A DNA stretch of 64,000 nucleotides, taken from assembly GCF_014648775.1 (NCBI RefSeq), contig NZ_BMRT01000004.1, forward strand, positions 1 through 64,000. Direction: 5' to 3'. How positions within the stretch are numbered: position 1 is the first letter of the stretch; each line of letters opens with the position of its first letter. The notes under the pieces were generated by a model that saw only the letters and a list, made by a program, of their open reading frames with translations, was not told the origin of the DNA and ran no database searches. This document shows, one piece after another, positions 1-7,842 of this stretch. The translations under genes were made by a program, and so were the position numbers. The stretch comes from Streptomyces abikoensis (GTDB lineage Bacteria; Actinomycetota; Actinomycetes; Streptomycetales; Streptomycetaceae).

Positions 1-24
1 CCTGTCGGGTAACAACCCGACAGG
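1..24. terminator. Hairpin at the window edge
   Basis: A perfect 10-bp inverted repeat (positions 1-10 and 15-24) with a four-base loop lies 3' of cobU, which reads leftward and ends at 98. It may be the end of a longer stem cut by the window edge. Its position suits a transcription terminator for cobU or for a gene converging from the left. Positions 25-97 hold nothing else I can recognise. Confidence 0.5.
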
Positions 25-97
25 GCGAAGTGATCAAACCCCGAATTCGCCAACGGCATCCCCTCCCGGTGCGGGGCCGTCGTCGTGCCGTCGCCCG

Positions 98-1300
98 TCA
101 CCGCAGGGGCAGCGCCTGCCCCGCCACCACCAGCAGCACGTGCTCGCACTCGTCGCCGACCGCCGCGTTGAGCCTGCCCAGCTCGTCGCGGAAGCGCCGA
201 CCGGACGCCGTCGCGGGCACCACGCCGGAGCCCACCTCGTTGCTGACGAGCACCACCGTCCGCCGGGTCGCCCGTATCGCGGCGACCAGCTCCGCCGTCC
301 GCCCGGCCAGGGCCTCCTCGCCGCCGTTCGCCCACGTGGCGTCGTCCCAGGCGCCGACGGAGTCCATCGCGTCGGTCAGCCACAGCGCCAGGCAGTCGAT
401 CAGCATCGGGGGGCCGTCGGCGGCCAGCAGCGGCACGAGGTCGCAGGTCTCGGCCGTGCGCCAGGAGCCCGGCCGGCGCTCGCGGTGGTGGGCGACGCGC
501 GCCGCCCAGTCCTGGTCGCCCTCGCGGGTGCCGCTCGTGGCCACGTAGAGGACCTCGGGGAAGGACTCCAGCCGCCGCTCGGCCTCCACGGACTTCCCCG
601 ACCGGGCGCCGCCCACGACGAGCGTCCGCCGGGGCAGGTCCGGTACGGCGTGGTAGTCGCCGACGACGAGCGTGGCGCCGTCCGGGACCGTGCGCGCCCC
701 CGCCGCCGCCAGCCTGCGGTGCAGCTCCCGGCCGGGCGGCACGTCGTGGTCCAGGTGGACGCCGATGACGTCGGTCGTCGGGCCCGCCGCCCCCGTCTCC
801 CGCAGCCGGGCCAGCGCGTCGGGCCGCCCGAGCACGTCGAGCAGCACCATCCCGTACGGGCCGGGCGGCGCGGTCTGCGACAGCCCGGCCGGCGCGGCGC
901 CCGGCGGCAGGTAGAGCAGCCGCTCGCCGTCCGGCGCCGTCACCTCGTACCCCGTGCCCGGCGCGTCCAGCGCCAGGGCCCGGACCCGGTGCCCGCTGAT
1001 CACCGACAGCTCGCGCCCGTCCGGCACCCGCACCGGCGCGGGCAGCCCGGCCGGGAACTCCACGGCGGGCCCGTCGTGCGGGTGGGAGAGCAGCACCTGG
1101 CGCACCCCGGCGATCGACCGCCCGGCGCGGGCGGCGGCGAAGGCGGGGCCGGGGGTGAGGTCGAGCAGCAGCGCGCCGTCGACGAGCAGGGACGTCGCGG
1201 CCCGTGCCTCGTCGCCCACGGCGCAGGCGCAGGCGGCACAGGGGCAGTCGGGGCGCGGCAGGCCCTCGGGGGCCCCGGTGCCGAGGAGAGTCAGTTCCAC
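98..1300 (-). CDS. cobU: Bifunctional adenosylcobinamide kinase / guanylyltransferase with N-terminal PhnP-like domain
   Basis: The C-terminal part (from about residue 225 of 400) is CobU, which phosphorylates adenosylcobinamide and then makes AdoCbi-GDP, the substrate that CobS joins to alpha-ribazole. It carries the P-loop GGARSGKS and the following VATSGTRE segment. The N-terminal ~210 residues resemble the PhnP branch of the metallo-beta-lactamase fold: LGTGAPEG, a CPCAACAC cysteine cluster and an SHPHDG motif. The usual HxHxDH is incomplete, because the last His is replaced, so hydrolase activity is doubtful. A usual CobU is about 180 residues, so this is a clear fusion. cobT (6717) and cobS (11165) of the same pathway are nearby but not in the same operon. 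Confidence 0.9.
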   Translation of the reverse strand: MELTLLGTGAPEGLPRPDCPCAACACAVGDEARAATSLLVDGALLLDLTPGPAFAAARAGRSIAGVRQVLLSHPHDGPAVEFPAGLPAPVRVPDGRELSVISGHRVRALALDAPGTGYEVTAPDGERLLYLPPGAAPAGLSQTAPPGPYGMVLLDVLGRPDALARLRETGAAGPTTDVIGVHLDHDVPPGRELHRRLAAAGARTVPDGATLVVGDYHAVPDLPRRTLVVGGARSGKSVEAERRLESFPEVLYVATSGTREGDQDWAARVAHHRERRPGSWRTAETCDLVPLLAADGPPMLIDCLALWLTDAMDSVGAWDDATWANGGEEALAGRTAELVAAIRATRRTVVLVSNEVGSGVVPATASGRRFRDELGRLNAAVGDECEHVLLVVAGQALPLR

Positions 1301-1409
1301 CCCCTGATCGTCTCGCGTCGGCGGGCCCGGCGCGATCCATCACTACTGGGCGTCACCGGTGACCGTTAGGCTGCGACCGCAGAGGTTCCCGATCGCCCAG
1401 GAGGCGGAC

Positions 1410-1625
1410 ATGGCGTGGACGTGGCGGTTCGAGAAGGCCGACGGGACGGAGACGGAGCCGGCGGTGGAGCCGGAGGAGTTCACGACGCAGGGGGACGCGG
1501 AGTCCTGGATCGGCGAGGAGTGGCGCGCCCTGCTGGACGGCGGCGTGGACCAGGTCCGTCTGTTCGAGGACGACACGGAGATCTACGCGGCGCCGATGAG
1601 TCTCCACGAGGCGGCGGACAGCTGA
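1410..1625 (+). CDS. Small conserved acidic protein, function unknown
   Basis: This encodes 71 residues beginning MAWTWRFEKADGTE. I chose the ATG at 1410 because GGAGGCGG lies just upstream; an earlier in-frame start at 1359 has no ribosome-binding site. The protein is acidic, lacks a signal peptide or membrane segment, and looks like a single small domain. I recall similar short proteins in other Streptomyces, but no function is assigned. It stands alone, divergent from cobU and followed at once by a strong hairpin. Confidence 0.75.
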   Translation: MAWTWRFEKADGTETEPAVEPEEFTTQGDAESWIGEEWRALLDGGVDQVRLFEDDTEIYAAPMSLHEAADS

Positions 1626-1627
1626 CG

Positions 1628-1694
1628 AACGCCGGACGGGCTGCGACGCAGCCCGTCCGGCGTTTGAGGCCAAGGTTCCGGGGCGGAGCCCCGG
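1628..1694. repeat. Bidirectional terminator resembling a dispersed Streptomyces intergenic palindrome
   Basis: A 17-bp perfect stem (1628-1644 with 1648-1664, three-base loop) is followed by a second small stem (1678-1684 with 1688-1694). It sits between the 3' ends of two convergent genes. The right arm and its flank (CAGCCCGTCCGGCGTTTGAG) match what I recall as a very common dispersed intergenic palindrome of Streptomyces genomes. Terminator function is inferred from position and stem strength. Confidence 0.75.
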
Positions 1695-2480
1695 TCAGCC
1701 GCCCCGTACCCCGCACAGGTGCAGCAGCGCGGCCACCGCCCGGTAGGGGTCCGTGCGGCCCGCGCGTTCCTCCGCGGCCAGCAGTTGGTCGAGGTCCGCG
1801 GGAGCCGTCGCCGCCAGGTCGGAGAACACCCGCACCCCGTACCAGGCCCGCAGCGGCGCGCCGATCCCGGCCAGCGTCGCCGTCAGCGTCTCCCGGCGGT
1901 CCGCGCGGACCTCCAGGCCCAGGCGGTCGGTGTACGCGGGCGAGTCGAACGCCCGCAGCGCGGTGGCGAAGTCACCGGACAGGCCCGGCCGCATCGCCAG
2001 CGCGTCCGCGTTGCGGACGAGCAGGGAGAGCAGCCCGCCCGGGGCGAGCACCCGGGCCAGCGCCGCGAGCAGCGGGTCCGGCTCCGGTACGTACATCAGG
2101 ACGCCGTGGCAGAGCACCACGTCGAAGGTGCCCGGCAGGAAGTGGGCGCCCGTGTCGCGGCCGTCGCCCTCTATCAGCCGCACCCGCTCCCGGATGCCCT
2201 CGGGCTCGCCCGCCAGCGCGGCGCGGACCCCGGCGATCATCTCGGGGTCCGATTCCAGGCCGGTGACCTCGTGGCCGGCACGGGCCAGGCGCAGCGCCTG
2301 GGTGCCCTGGCCGAGGCCGACGTCGAGGACGCGCAGCCGCCGGCCCACCGGGAACCGGGCGGCTATCTGCTCGTCGATCTGGCGGGCGACCAGTTCCTGA
2401 CGAACGGTGTTCCGCAACCCCCCGGGCCCGCTCGGCCACCCTTCGGTGCCGCCCCCGAAGCCCGACGCGAAGGCGCTCAG
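1695..2480 (-). CDS. Class I SAM-dependent methyltransferase
   Basis: The 261-residue product has motif I VLDVGLGQGTQALRLA, the acidic motif II residue in GLESDPEM, a GDGRD segment, and FDVVLCHGVLMYV after it, which together define a Rossmann-fold methyltransferase. The start is unusual. The conserved protein begins near SAFASGFGGGTEGW, and the only initiator that fits is a CTG at 2480-2478 overlapping the stop of the upstream DUF3043 gene (CTGA), preceded by GGGGAG at good spacing. The next in-frame ATG lies beyond motif I, and the distant ATG at 2666 would add out-of-frame sequence of the neighbour. The substrate is unknown. Confidence 0.8.
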   Translation of the reverse strand: MSAFASGFGGGTEGWPSGPGGLRNTVRQELVARQIDEQIAARFPVGRRLRVLDVGLGQGTQALRLARAGHEVTGLESDPEMIAGVRAALAGEPEGIRERVRLIEGDGRDTGAHFLPGTFDVVLCHGVLMYVPEPDPLLAALARVLAPGGLLSLLVRNADALAMRPGLSGDFATALRAFDSPAYTDRLGLEVRADRRETLTATLAGIGAPLRAWYGVRVFSDLAATAPADLDQLLAAEERAGRTDPYRAVAALLHLCGVRGG

Positions 2481-3070
2481 CGCTTCTCCCCGCGCTTGAC
2501 CTTCGGCTTGGGCAGGCGCAGCCGGCGCATCTGCAGGGTGCGCATGAGGCCGTAGGGGACGGCTCCGCGCAGGTTCTCGTCGGGGAAGCGCTGCTTGAGG
2601 GCACGCTTGAGGGTGATGCCGGTGATCGCGGAGTTGATGACGATCAGGACGATCACCACCAGCCACGCGAGCAGCACGTACGCCTGGAAGGCACCGCGGT
2701 TGATCATGCTCAGCACGAGGATGAGCACGGCCAGCGGCAGGAAGAACTCGGCGACCGAGTAGCGCGCGTCGACGAAGTCGCGGACGTAGGAGCGCACCGG
2801 GCCCTTGTCACGGGCGGGCAGGTAGCGCTCGTCGCCGCTGGCCAGGGCCTCGCGCTGCTTGGCCAGGTCCACGCGGCGCGCCTCGCGGGCGCGCTTGGCG
2901 GCCTCCTTGCGGTTGGCCGGGGTGGCGGCCAGGGTGCGGCGCTGGGAGTTGGCCTCACTGCGCTTGGGCGTGGGGCGGCCCTTGGGCGCCTGCGGGTCAC
3001 GGGGCTTCTTGGGCTGGTCCGCGGTCACCTCGGGGGTCGCGGCCTGCGCTTTCGAACGGCTTCGGAACAC
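2477..3070 (-). CDS. DUF3043 membrane protein
   Basis: This is a 197-residue actinobacterial protein of the DUF3043 family. The N-terminal half is highly basic and hydrophilic (lysine/arginine-rich, SKAQAATPEVTADQPKKPRD region). Two adjacent hydrophobic segments follow around residues 110-155 (FFLPLAVLILVLSMI and LLAWLVVIVLIVINS), then a basic C-terminus. I chose the GTG at 3070, which gives VFRSRSKAQ, the conserved start region. Its stop overlaps the CTG of the methyltransferase, so the two are probably translationally coupled. It diverges from pspA across about 277 bases. No biochemical role is known to me. Confidence 0.82.
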   Translation of the reverse strand: MFRSRSKAQAATPEVTADQPKKPRDPQAPKGRPTPKRSEANSQRRTLAATPANRKEAAKRAREARRVDLAKQREALASGDERYLPARDKGPVRSYVRDFVDARYSVAEFFLPLAVLILVLSMINRGAFQAYVLLAWLVVIVLIVINSAITGITLKRALKQRFPDENLRGAVPYGLMRTLQMRRLRLPKPKVKRGEKR

Positions 3071-3347
3071 GGAACCCAAGGGTACGGGCTTTCCGTGCCC
3101 GATCGCGGTCCGGGCGGGCACGATCCGGCAACGACCGGCGTGCGCCCCGGCGCGCGCGCCTCCCCTCCCCCGGGGTTTCCACTCCTCCTTGCGCGTGAGG
3201 CGGCGGCTTCCTGATCGTCCTGGAGGAGGAGCGCATCCGGGCCCGGACGGTGCGGTAATGGAAGTGGGGCCCGTACTGTGGGTTCTGAAAGATGTGCCGG
3301 AGCCTAAGCCCGAGCCAAGGTCGGTCAGAAGGGGGCGCGCGAGGCCC

Positions 3348-4142
3348 ATGAGCGGTGTCATGAAGCGGATGGGGATGATCTTCCGCGCGAAGGCCAACAA
3401 GGCCCTGGACCGGGCCGAGGATCCGCGCGAGACCCTCGACTACTCGTACCAGAAGCAGCTCGAGCTGCTGCAGAAGGTGCGGCGCGGGGTGGCCGACGTG
3501 GCCACGTCCCGCAAGCGTCTGGAGCTCCAGCTCAATCAGCTCCAGAACCAGTCCAGCAAGCTGGAGGAGCAGGGCCGCAAGGCCCTGGCGCTCGGCCGGG
3601 AGGATCTGGCGCGCGAGGCGCTGACCCGTCGTGCCGCGCTGCAGCAGCAGGTCAGCGATCTGGAGACGCAGCACCAGACGCTCCAGGGCGAGGAGGAGAA
3701 GCTCACGCTCGCCTCCCAGCGCCTCCAGGCCAAGGTGGACGCCTTCCGGACGAAGAAGGAGACCATCAAGGCGACGTACACGGCCGCCCAGGCCCAGACG
3801 CGGATCGGCGAGGCGTTCTCCGGCATCTCCGAGGAGATGGGCGACGTCGGCATGGCCATCCAGCGGGCCGAGGACAAGACCGCGCAGATGCAGGCCCGCG
3901 CGGGCGCCATCGACGAGCTGCTGGCCTCCGGCGCGCTCGACGACCCGACGGGCATGGCCAAGGACGACATCACCGCCGAGCTGGACCGGCTCTCGGGCGG
4001 TTCCGACGTGGAGATCGAGCTTCAGCGGATGAAGGCCGAGCTGGCCGGCGGCACGGCCGCCAAGCCGGCCATCGAGGGCGGGGCGCCGGGGCAGGAGCGG
4101 CAGGCCCAGCCCCAGGACCGGCCGCGCTTCGACAAGAGCTGA
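3348..4142 (+). CDS. pspA: Phage-shock protein A / IM30 (ESCRT-III-like)
   Basis: This encodes 264 residues beginning MSGVMKRMGMIFRAKANKAL, the amphipathic membrane-binding N-terminus of PspA/IM30, followed by long charged coiled-coil helices (about residues 25-220) and a short disordered tail. PspA proteins bind stressed cytoplasmic membrane and form ESCRT-III-like rods. The ATG at 3348 is used; an internal ATG at 3360 is possible. pspAA follows after 45 bases, and a two-component system comes next. This arrangement suggests an actinobacterial envelope-stress module, with the link to the kinase inferred from proximity only. Confidence 0.93.
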   Translation: MSGVMKRMGMIFRAKANKALDRAEDPRETLDYSYQKQLELLQKVRRGVADVATSRKRLELQLNQLQNQSSKLEEQGRKALALGREDLAREALTRRAALQQQVSDLETQHQTLQGEEEKLTLASQRLQAKVDAFRTKKETIKATYTAAQAQTRIGEAFSGISEEMGDVGMAIQRAEDKTAQMQARAGAIDELLASGALDDPTGMAKDDITAELDRLSGGSDVEIELQRMKAELAGGTAAKPAIEGGAPGQERQAQPQDRPRFDKS

Positions 4143-4187
4143 GCCGCCCCCACCTCAACGGGAGCCGACCGAGCAAGGGAGACCGTC

Positions 4188-4466
4188 ATGATCGTACGGA
4201 TCATGGGGGAGGGCCAGGTGAAACTGGCCGACAGCCACTTCGCCGAGCTCAACAGCCTGGACGACGAGCTGCTCGCGGAGATGGAGAGCGGCGACGAGGA
4301 GGGCTTCCGCCGCACGCTGGGAGCGTTGCTCGACGCCGTGCGCCGGCTGGGCGATCCACTGCCCGACGACGCGCTGGAGCCCTCCGAGCTGATCCTGCCC
4401 GCGCCCGACTCCTCGCTCGACGAGGTCCGGGAGATGCTCAGTGACGACGGCCTGATCCCCGGCTGA
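4188..4466 (+). CDS. pspAA: PspA-associated protein PspAA
   Basis: The 92-residue protein starts MIVRIMGEGQVKL and matches the small PspAA family that accompanies pspA in actinobacteria. It is acidic and soluble, with an N-terminal beta-rich segment that opens the family and a helical C-terminal half. A good AGGGAGA ribosome-binding site lies just before the ATG. It is 45 bases downstream of pspA on the same strand and almost certainly cotranscribed, so it probably modulates or partners PspA at the membrane. Confidence 0.88.
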   Translation: MIVRIMGEGQVKLADSHFAELNSLDDELLAEMESGDEEGFRRTLGALLDAVRRLGDPLPDDALEPSELILPAPDSSLDEVREMLSDDGLIPG

Positions 4467-4609
4467 GTCCGCCGACGCCCCGCCACGGGCGGCGCGCCTC
4501 CACGGCACTCCGGCACGCCTCCGCGCCCTCGTTCCCTCCGGGGACGGGGGCGCGGCCGGTCTCCGTGCCCCTTTCCGTATCCTCCGCGACGGCCCCCGAT
4601 GGGATCGCG

Positions 4610-5920
4610 ATGAACTCCCTCGCCGCCACGGGCCTGGCCCGTCCGCGCCGCTGGCTGAGCGGCCATCCGCTCGCCGCCGACACCCTCCTCGCCGGCCTCG
4701 TCTTATGCCTCGTCGTCGTGGGCGCTTTCCTGGCGCCGCGCGCCGAGCGGCATCCGCCGGGCGCCGTCTTCCTGCTGCTGTCCGCCGCCGCCTGCGGCGC
4801 GCTGGCGGTACGCCGCCGGGCACCCCGTACGGTCCTCGCCGTGACGTGCGCGCTGACGGTCGTGGCCGTCGTGCTCACCCGGGGCGACGGGCCCCCGCGC
4901 ACCCAGATCGCCATGAGCGCCGCGGTCGCGCTCTACACGGTGGCCGTCCGCAGCGAGCGGCCCTCCGCGCTGCGGACCGTCGTCACGACCGTCACCGCGC
5001 TCACCGGCGTGGTGATGCTCCTGGGCGCCCCGCCCTGGTACGCGCAGGAGAACTTCGGCCTCATGGCCTGGACCGGGCTGGCCGGCGCGGCGGGGGACGC
5101 CGTCCGCAGCCGCCGGGCCTTCGTCGCGGCCATTGAGGAACGGGCCGTACGGGCGGAGCGCACCCGCGAGGAGGAGGCCCGCCGCCGGGTGGCCGAGGAG
5201 CGGCTGCGCATCGCCCGCGAGCTCCATGACGTCGTCGCCCATCACATCGCGCTCGTCAACGTCCAGGCGGGCGTGGCCTCGCACATCATGGACAGCCGCC
5301 CCGAGCAGGCCAAGGAGGCGCTCGCGCACGTCCGGGAGGCCGGCCGCTCGGCGCTCGCCGAGCTCCGGGCGACCGTCGGCCTGCTGCGGCAGTACGGCGA
5401 CCCGGCGGCCCCCACCGAGCCGGCGCCGGGCCTCGGCGACCTCGGCCGGCTCGTCGAGGGCTTCGCCCGGGTGGGCCTGTCCGTCGACGTCGCCGCCGTC
5501 CCGGCACCGCCCGGCGCACCCGGCGGCGCCGTGGGCGCGGAGGCGGCCGCGGCCGCCGTGGGGGCGCTGCCCGGGGCCGTCGATCTGACGGCCTATCGGG
5601 TGCTCCAGGAGGCGCTGACCAATGTCCACAAGCACGCGGGCCCCGGCGCGCGGGCCGAGGTCACGCTGCGCCGCGGCCGTTACGCCCTGGAGCTGACGGT
5701 GGTGGACGACGGCGGGAAGCGCCCCGAGGCCCCGGAGCCCCCCGCGAACGGCGCGGCAGAGGCGGGCGGCCACGGGCTGCTGGGCATGCGGGAGCGGGCC
5801 GTCGCGCTCGGCGGGAGCTGCGCGGCGGGCCCGCGCGGCCCGGGGACGCCCGGCTTCCGGGTGTCCGCGGTGCTGCCCCTGCCGGGCCCCGGCGCGCCCG
5901 CCCCTAGGGTGGGCGCATGA
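4610..5920 (+). CDS. NarL-family sensor histidine kinase
   Basis: The 436-residue kinase has four or five N-terminal membrane segments (about residues 20-150), a linker rich in Arg/Glu, the HisKA_3 phosphoacceptor motif ARELHDVVAHHIALVNVQ (His near residue 204), and a C-terminal HATPase with LTNVHKHAG and the G-box GGHGLLGMRERA. The ATG at 4610 is preferred over one at 4565 because it begins right before the membrane region. Its stop overlaps the next start (ATGA), which couples it to the response regulator. Its position behind pspA-pspAA suggests it may sense envelope state (inference). Confidence 0.92.
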   Translation: MNSLAATGLARPRRWLSGHPLAADTLLAGLVLCLVVVGAFLAPRAERHPPGAVFLLLSAAACGALAVRRRAPRTVLAVTCALTVVAVVLTRGDGPPRTQIAMSAAVALYTVAVRSERPSALRTVVTTVTALTGVVMLLGAPPWYAQENFGLMAWTGLAGAAGDAVRSRRAFVAAIEERAVRAERTREEEARRRVAEERLRIARELHDVVAHHIALVNVQAGVASHIMDSRPEQAKEALAHVREAGRSALAELRATVGLLRQYGDPAAPTEPAPGLGDLGRLVEGFARVGLSVDVAAVPAPPGAPGGAVGAEAAAAAVGALPGAVDLTAYRVLQEALTNVHKHAGPGARAEVTLRRGRYALELTVVDDGGKRPEAPEPPANGAAEAGGHGLLGMRERAVALGGSCAAGPRGPGTPGFRVSAVLPLPGPGAPAPRVGA

Positions 5921-6603
5921 GCGATCCGATCACCGTTCTCCTGGCCGACGACCAGGCGCTGCTGCGCAGCGCGTTCCGGGTGCTGGTGGACTCCGAGCCG
6001 GGCATGCGGGTGGTGGGCGAGGCGGCGGACGGCGCCCGGGCGGTGGAGCTCGCCCGCGCCCACACGCCCGACGTGGTCCTGATGGACATCCGGATGCCGG
6101 GCACGGACGGGCTGGCCGCGACCCGGGAGATCTGCTCCGACCCGGCGCTGGCGGCCGTGCGGGTGGTGATGCTGACGACGTTCGAGGTCGACGAGTACGT
6201 GGTGGAGTCGCTGCGCGCGGGCGCGTCCGGGTTCCTCGGCAAGGGCGCGGAGCCCGACGAGCTGCTCGCGGCGATCAGGGTCGCGGCGGCGGGCGAGGCG
6301 CTGTTGTCCCCCACGGCGACGAAGGGGCTGATCGCGACGTTCCTGGCGCAGGGCGGGGGCCCGGCCGGTCCCCCGGCGGAGCACGCCGAGCGGCTGGCGG
6401 CGCTGACCGGGCGCGAGCGGGAGGTGCTGACGCACGTGGCCGGAGGGCTGTCCAACGAGGAGATCGGGGGGCGGCTGTCGGTCAGCCCCCTGACGGTCAA
6501 GACCCATGTGAACCGGGCGATGGCCAAGCTGGGCGCGCGCGACCGGGCGCAGCTGGTGGTCGTCGCGTACGAGTCGGGGCTGGTGCGGCCGGGGGCGGGC
6601 TGA
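5917..6603 (+). CDS. NarL/FixJ-type response regulator
   Basis: The 228-residue regulator has an N-terminal receiver with the acidic pocket LADDQ, the phosphoacceptor Asp in VVLMDIRMPGTDG (about residue 56), the conserved Thr in MLTTFE and Lys in FLGKGAE. A LuxR-type helix-turn-helix sits at about residues 155-215 (LTGREREVLTHVAGGLSNEE, then TVKTHVNRAMAKLG). It starts at the ATG overlapping the kinase stop and forms a cognate pair with it. The target genes are unknown; the adjacent psp genes are candidates. Confidence 0.93.
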   Translation: MSDPITVLLADDQALLRSAFRVLVDSEPGMRVVGEAADGARAVELARAHTPDVVLMDIRMPGTDGLAATREICSDPALAAVRVVMLTTFEVDEYVVESLRAGASGFLGKGAEPDELLAAIRVAAAGEALLSPTATKGLIATFLAQGGGPAGPPAEHAERLAALTGREREVLTHVAGGLSNEEIGGRLSVSPLTVKTHVNRAMAKLGARDRAQLVVVAYESGLVRPGAG

Positions 6604-6665
6604 CCTGCGGCGGGGCCGGCGCCCGCGGGCCCGTCCGGGCACCGGCCAGCGACGCCTGGAATAGG

Positions 6666-6693
6666 GCAAGTTGGACGGCACTGGCCAACTTGC
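6666..6693. promoter_or_regulatory. Perfect 9-bp inverted repeat before cobT
   Basis: GCAAGTTGG (6666-6674) and CCAACTTGC (6685-6693) are exact inverted copies separated by ten bases. The right arm ends just before the AGGAACGG that could serve as ribosome-binding site for cobT. It could be an operator for an unidentified repressor or an RNA stem controlling access to the start. No B12-riboswitch features (B12 box, long leader) are present. Confidence 0.5.
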
Positions 6694-6716
6694 ACAGGAA
6701 CGGTAGTGTGTCGCGG

Positions 6717-7763
6717 ATGAGCGGTCTGAATCTGGATGACTTCGCCACGCTGATCGAGCGCCCCGACTCCGCCGCCCGGCGTGACGCGGAGGCGCGGCGG
6801 GCGCGCCTGGGCCCCGGGCCCGGCGCGCTGGGGCGGCTGGACGAGCTGGGCGAGTGGCTCGCCGCCGCCCAGGGCACGGTGCCGGTGAGGCCGGTGGAGC
6901 GGCCCAAGGCGCTGCTGTTCGCGGGCGACCACGGGGTGGCGTCCCTGGGCGTGTCGGGCGGCCCGAAGGGCGGGGCGGCCGAGCTCGTCCGGACGACCCT
7001 CGACGGCACGAGCACCGTCGCGATCCTGGCCCGCCGCTACGGCGTGGGCCTGCGCGTGATCGACATGGCGGTGGACTGCGACCCGGCGGAGCTGCCCGAG
7101 GAGGTCACCCGGCACCGGGTGCGGCGCGGCTCGGGCCGGATCGACACCGAGGACGCGCTGAGTGCCGAGGAGGCCGAGCGGGCGTTCCGCACGGGCATGG
7201 CGCTCGCCGACGAGGAGGCCGACTCCGGCACCGACCTCGTCGTCCTGGGCGATCTGAGCGTGGGCGGCACGACGGCCGCGGGCACCCTGATCGGGGCGCT
7301 GTGCGGTACGGACGCGTCCGTGGTCACCGGCCGGGGCGGCTTCGGCATCGACGACCTGGCCTGGATGCGCAAGTGCGCCGCGATCCGGGACGCGCTGCGC
7401 CGGGCCCGTCCGGTGCTGGGCGACCAGCTGGCGCTGCTGGCCGCGACGGGCGGCGCGGATCTTGCCGCGATGACCGGGTTCCTGCTGCAGAGCGCGGTGC
7501 GCCGGACGCCGGTGATCCTCGACGGGGTGGTCTCGGCCGCGTGCGCGCTGGTGGGCCAGCGGGTGGCCTTCCGGGCGCCGGACTGGTGGCTGGCGGGTCA
7601 GGGCAGCGGCGACCCGGCGCAGACGAAGGCGCTCGAACGGATGGCACTCAACCCTCTCCTCGACCAGGGCGTCACAGTGGGCGAGGGGACAGGGGCGCTG
7701 CTCGCCCTGCCATTGGTGCAGGCGGCCGCGGCCCTGGCGGCGGAGCTTCCCGAACGCTCCTGA
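6717..7763 (+). CDS. cobT: Nicotinate-nucleotide-dimethylbenzimidazole phosphoribosyltransferase
   Basis: CobT transfers phosphoribose from nicotinate mononucleotide to 5,6-dimethylbenzimidazole to give alpha-ribazole phosphate, the lower ligand of cobalamin. The 348-residue product has the family hallmarks LLFAGDHGVASLGV, LGDLSVGGTTAA, RGGFGIDDLAWM and the C-terminal GEGTGALLALPL, whose Glu is the catalytic base in the family. I use the ATG at 6717 (MSGLNLDDF). In-frame GTG (6708) and TTG (6690) codons upstream are alternatives, with the GTG having better spacing to AGGAACGG. It works with CobU (98) and CobS (11165) in nucleotide-loop assembly. Confidence 0.92.
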   Translation: MSGLNLDDFATLIERPDSAARRDAEARRARLGPGPGALGRLDELGEWLAAAQGTVPVRPVERPKALLFAGDHGVASLGVSGGPKGGAAELVRTTLDGTSTVAILARRYGVGLRVIDMAVDCDPAELPEEVTRHRVRRGSGRIDTEDALSAEEAERAFRTGMALADEEADSGTDLVVLGDLSVGGTTAAGTLIGALCGTDASVVTGRGGFGIDDLAWMRKCAAIRDALRRARPVLGDQLALLAATGGADLAAMTGFLLQSAVRRTPVILDGVVSAACALVGQRVAFRAPDWWLAGQGSGDPAQTKALERMALNPLLDQGVTVGEGTGALLALPLVQAAAALAAELPERS

Positions 7764-7842
7764 CGCCGGCCGTGACGGGCCGGCGGATCACGGTGAGCGC
7801 ACGGAATTCCTCCGCAGACGGTGCCCCATATGCTCACTTTTC

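Noticed and set aside
6604-6716. B12 riboswitch before cobT
   Set aside because: The gap is only about 110 bases and lacks the B12 box and the multi-helix leader.
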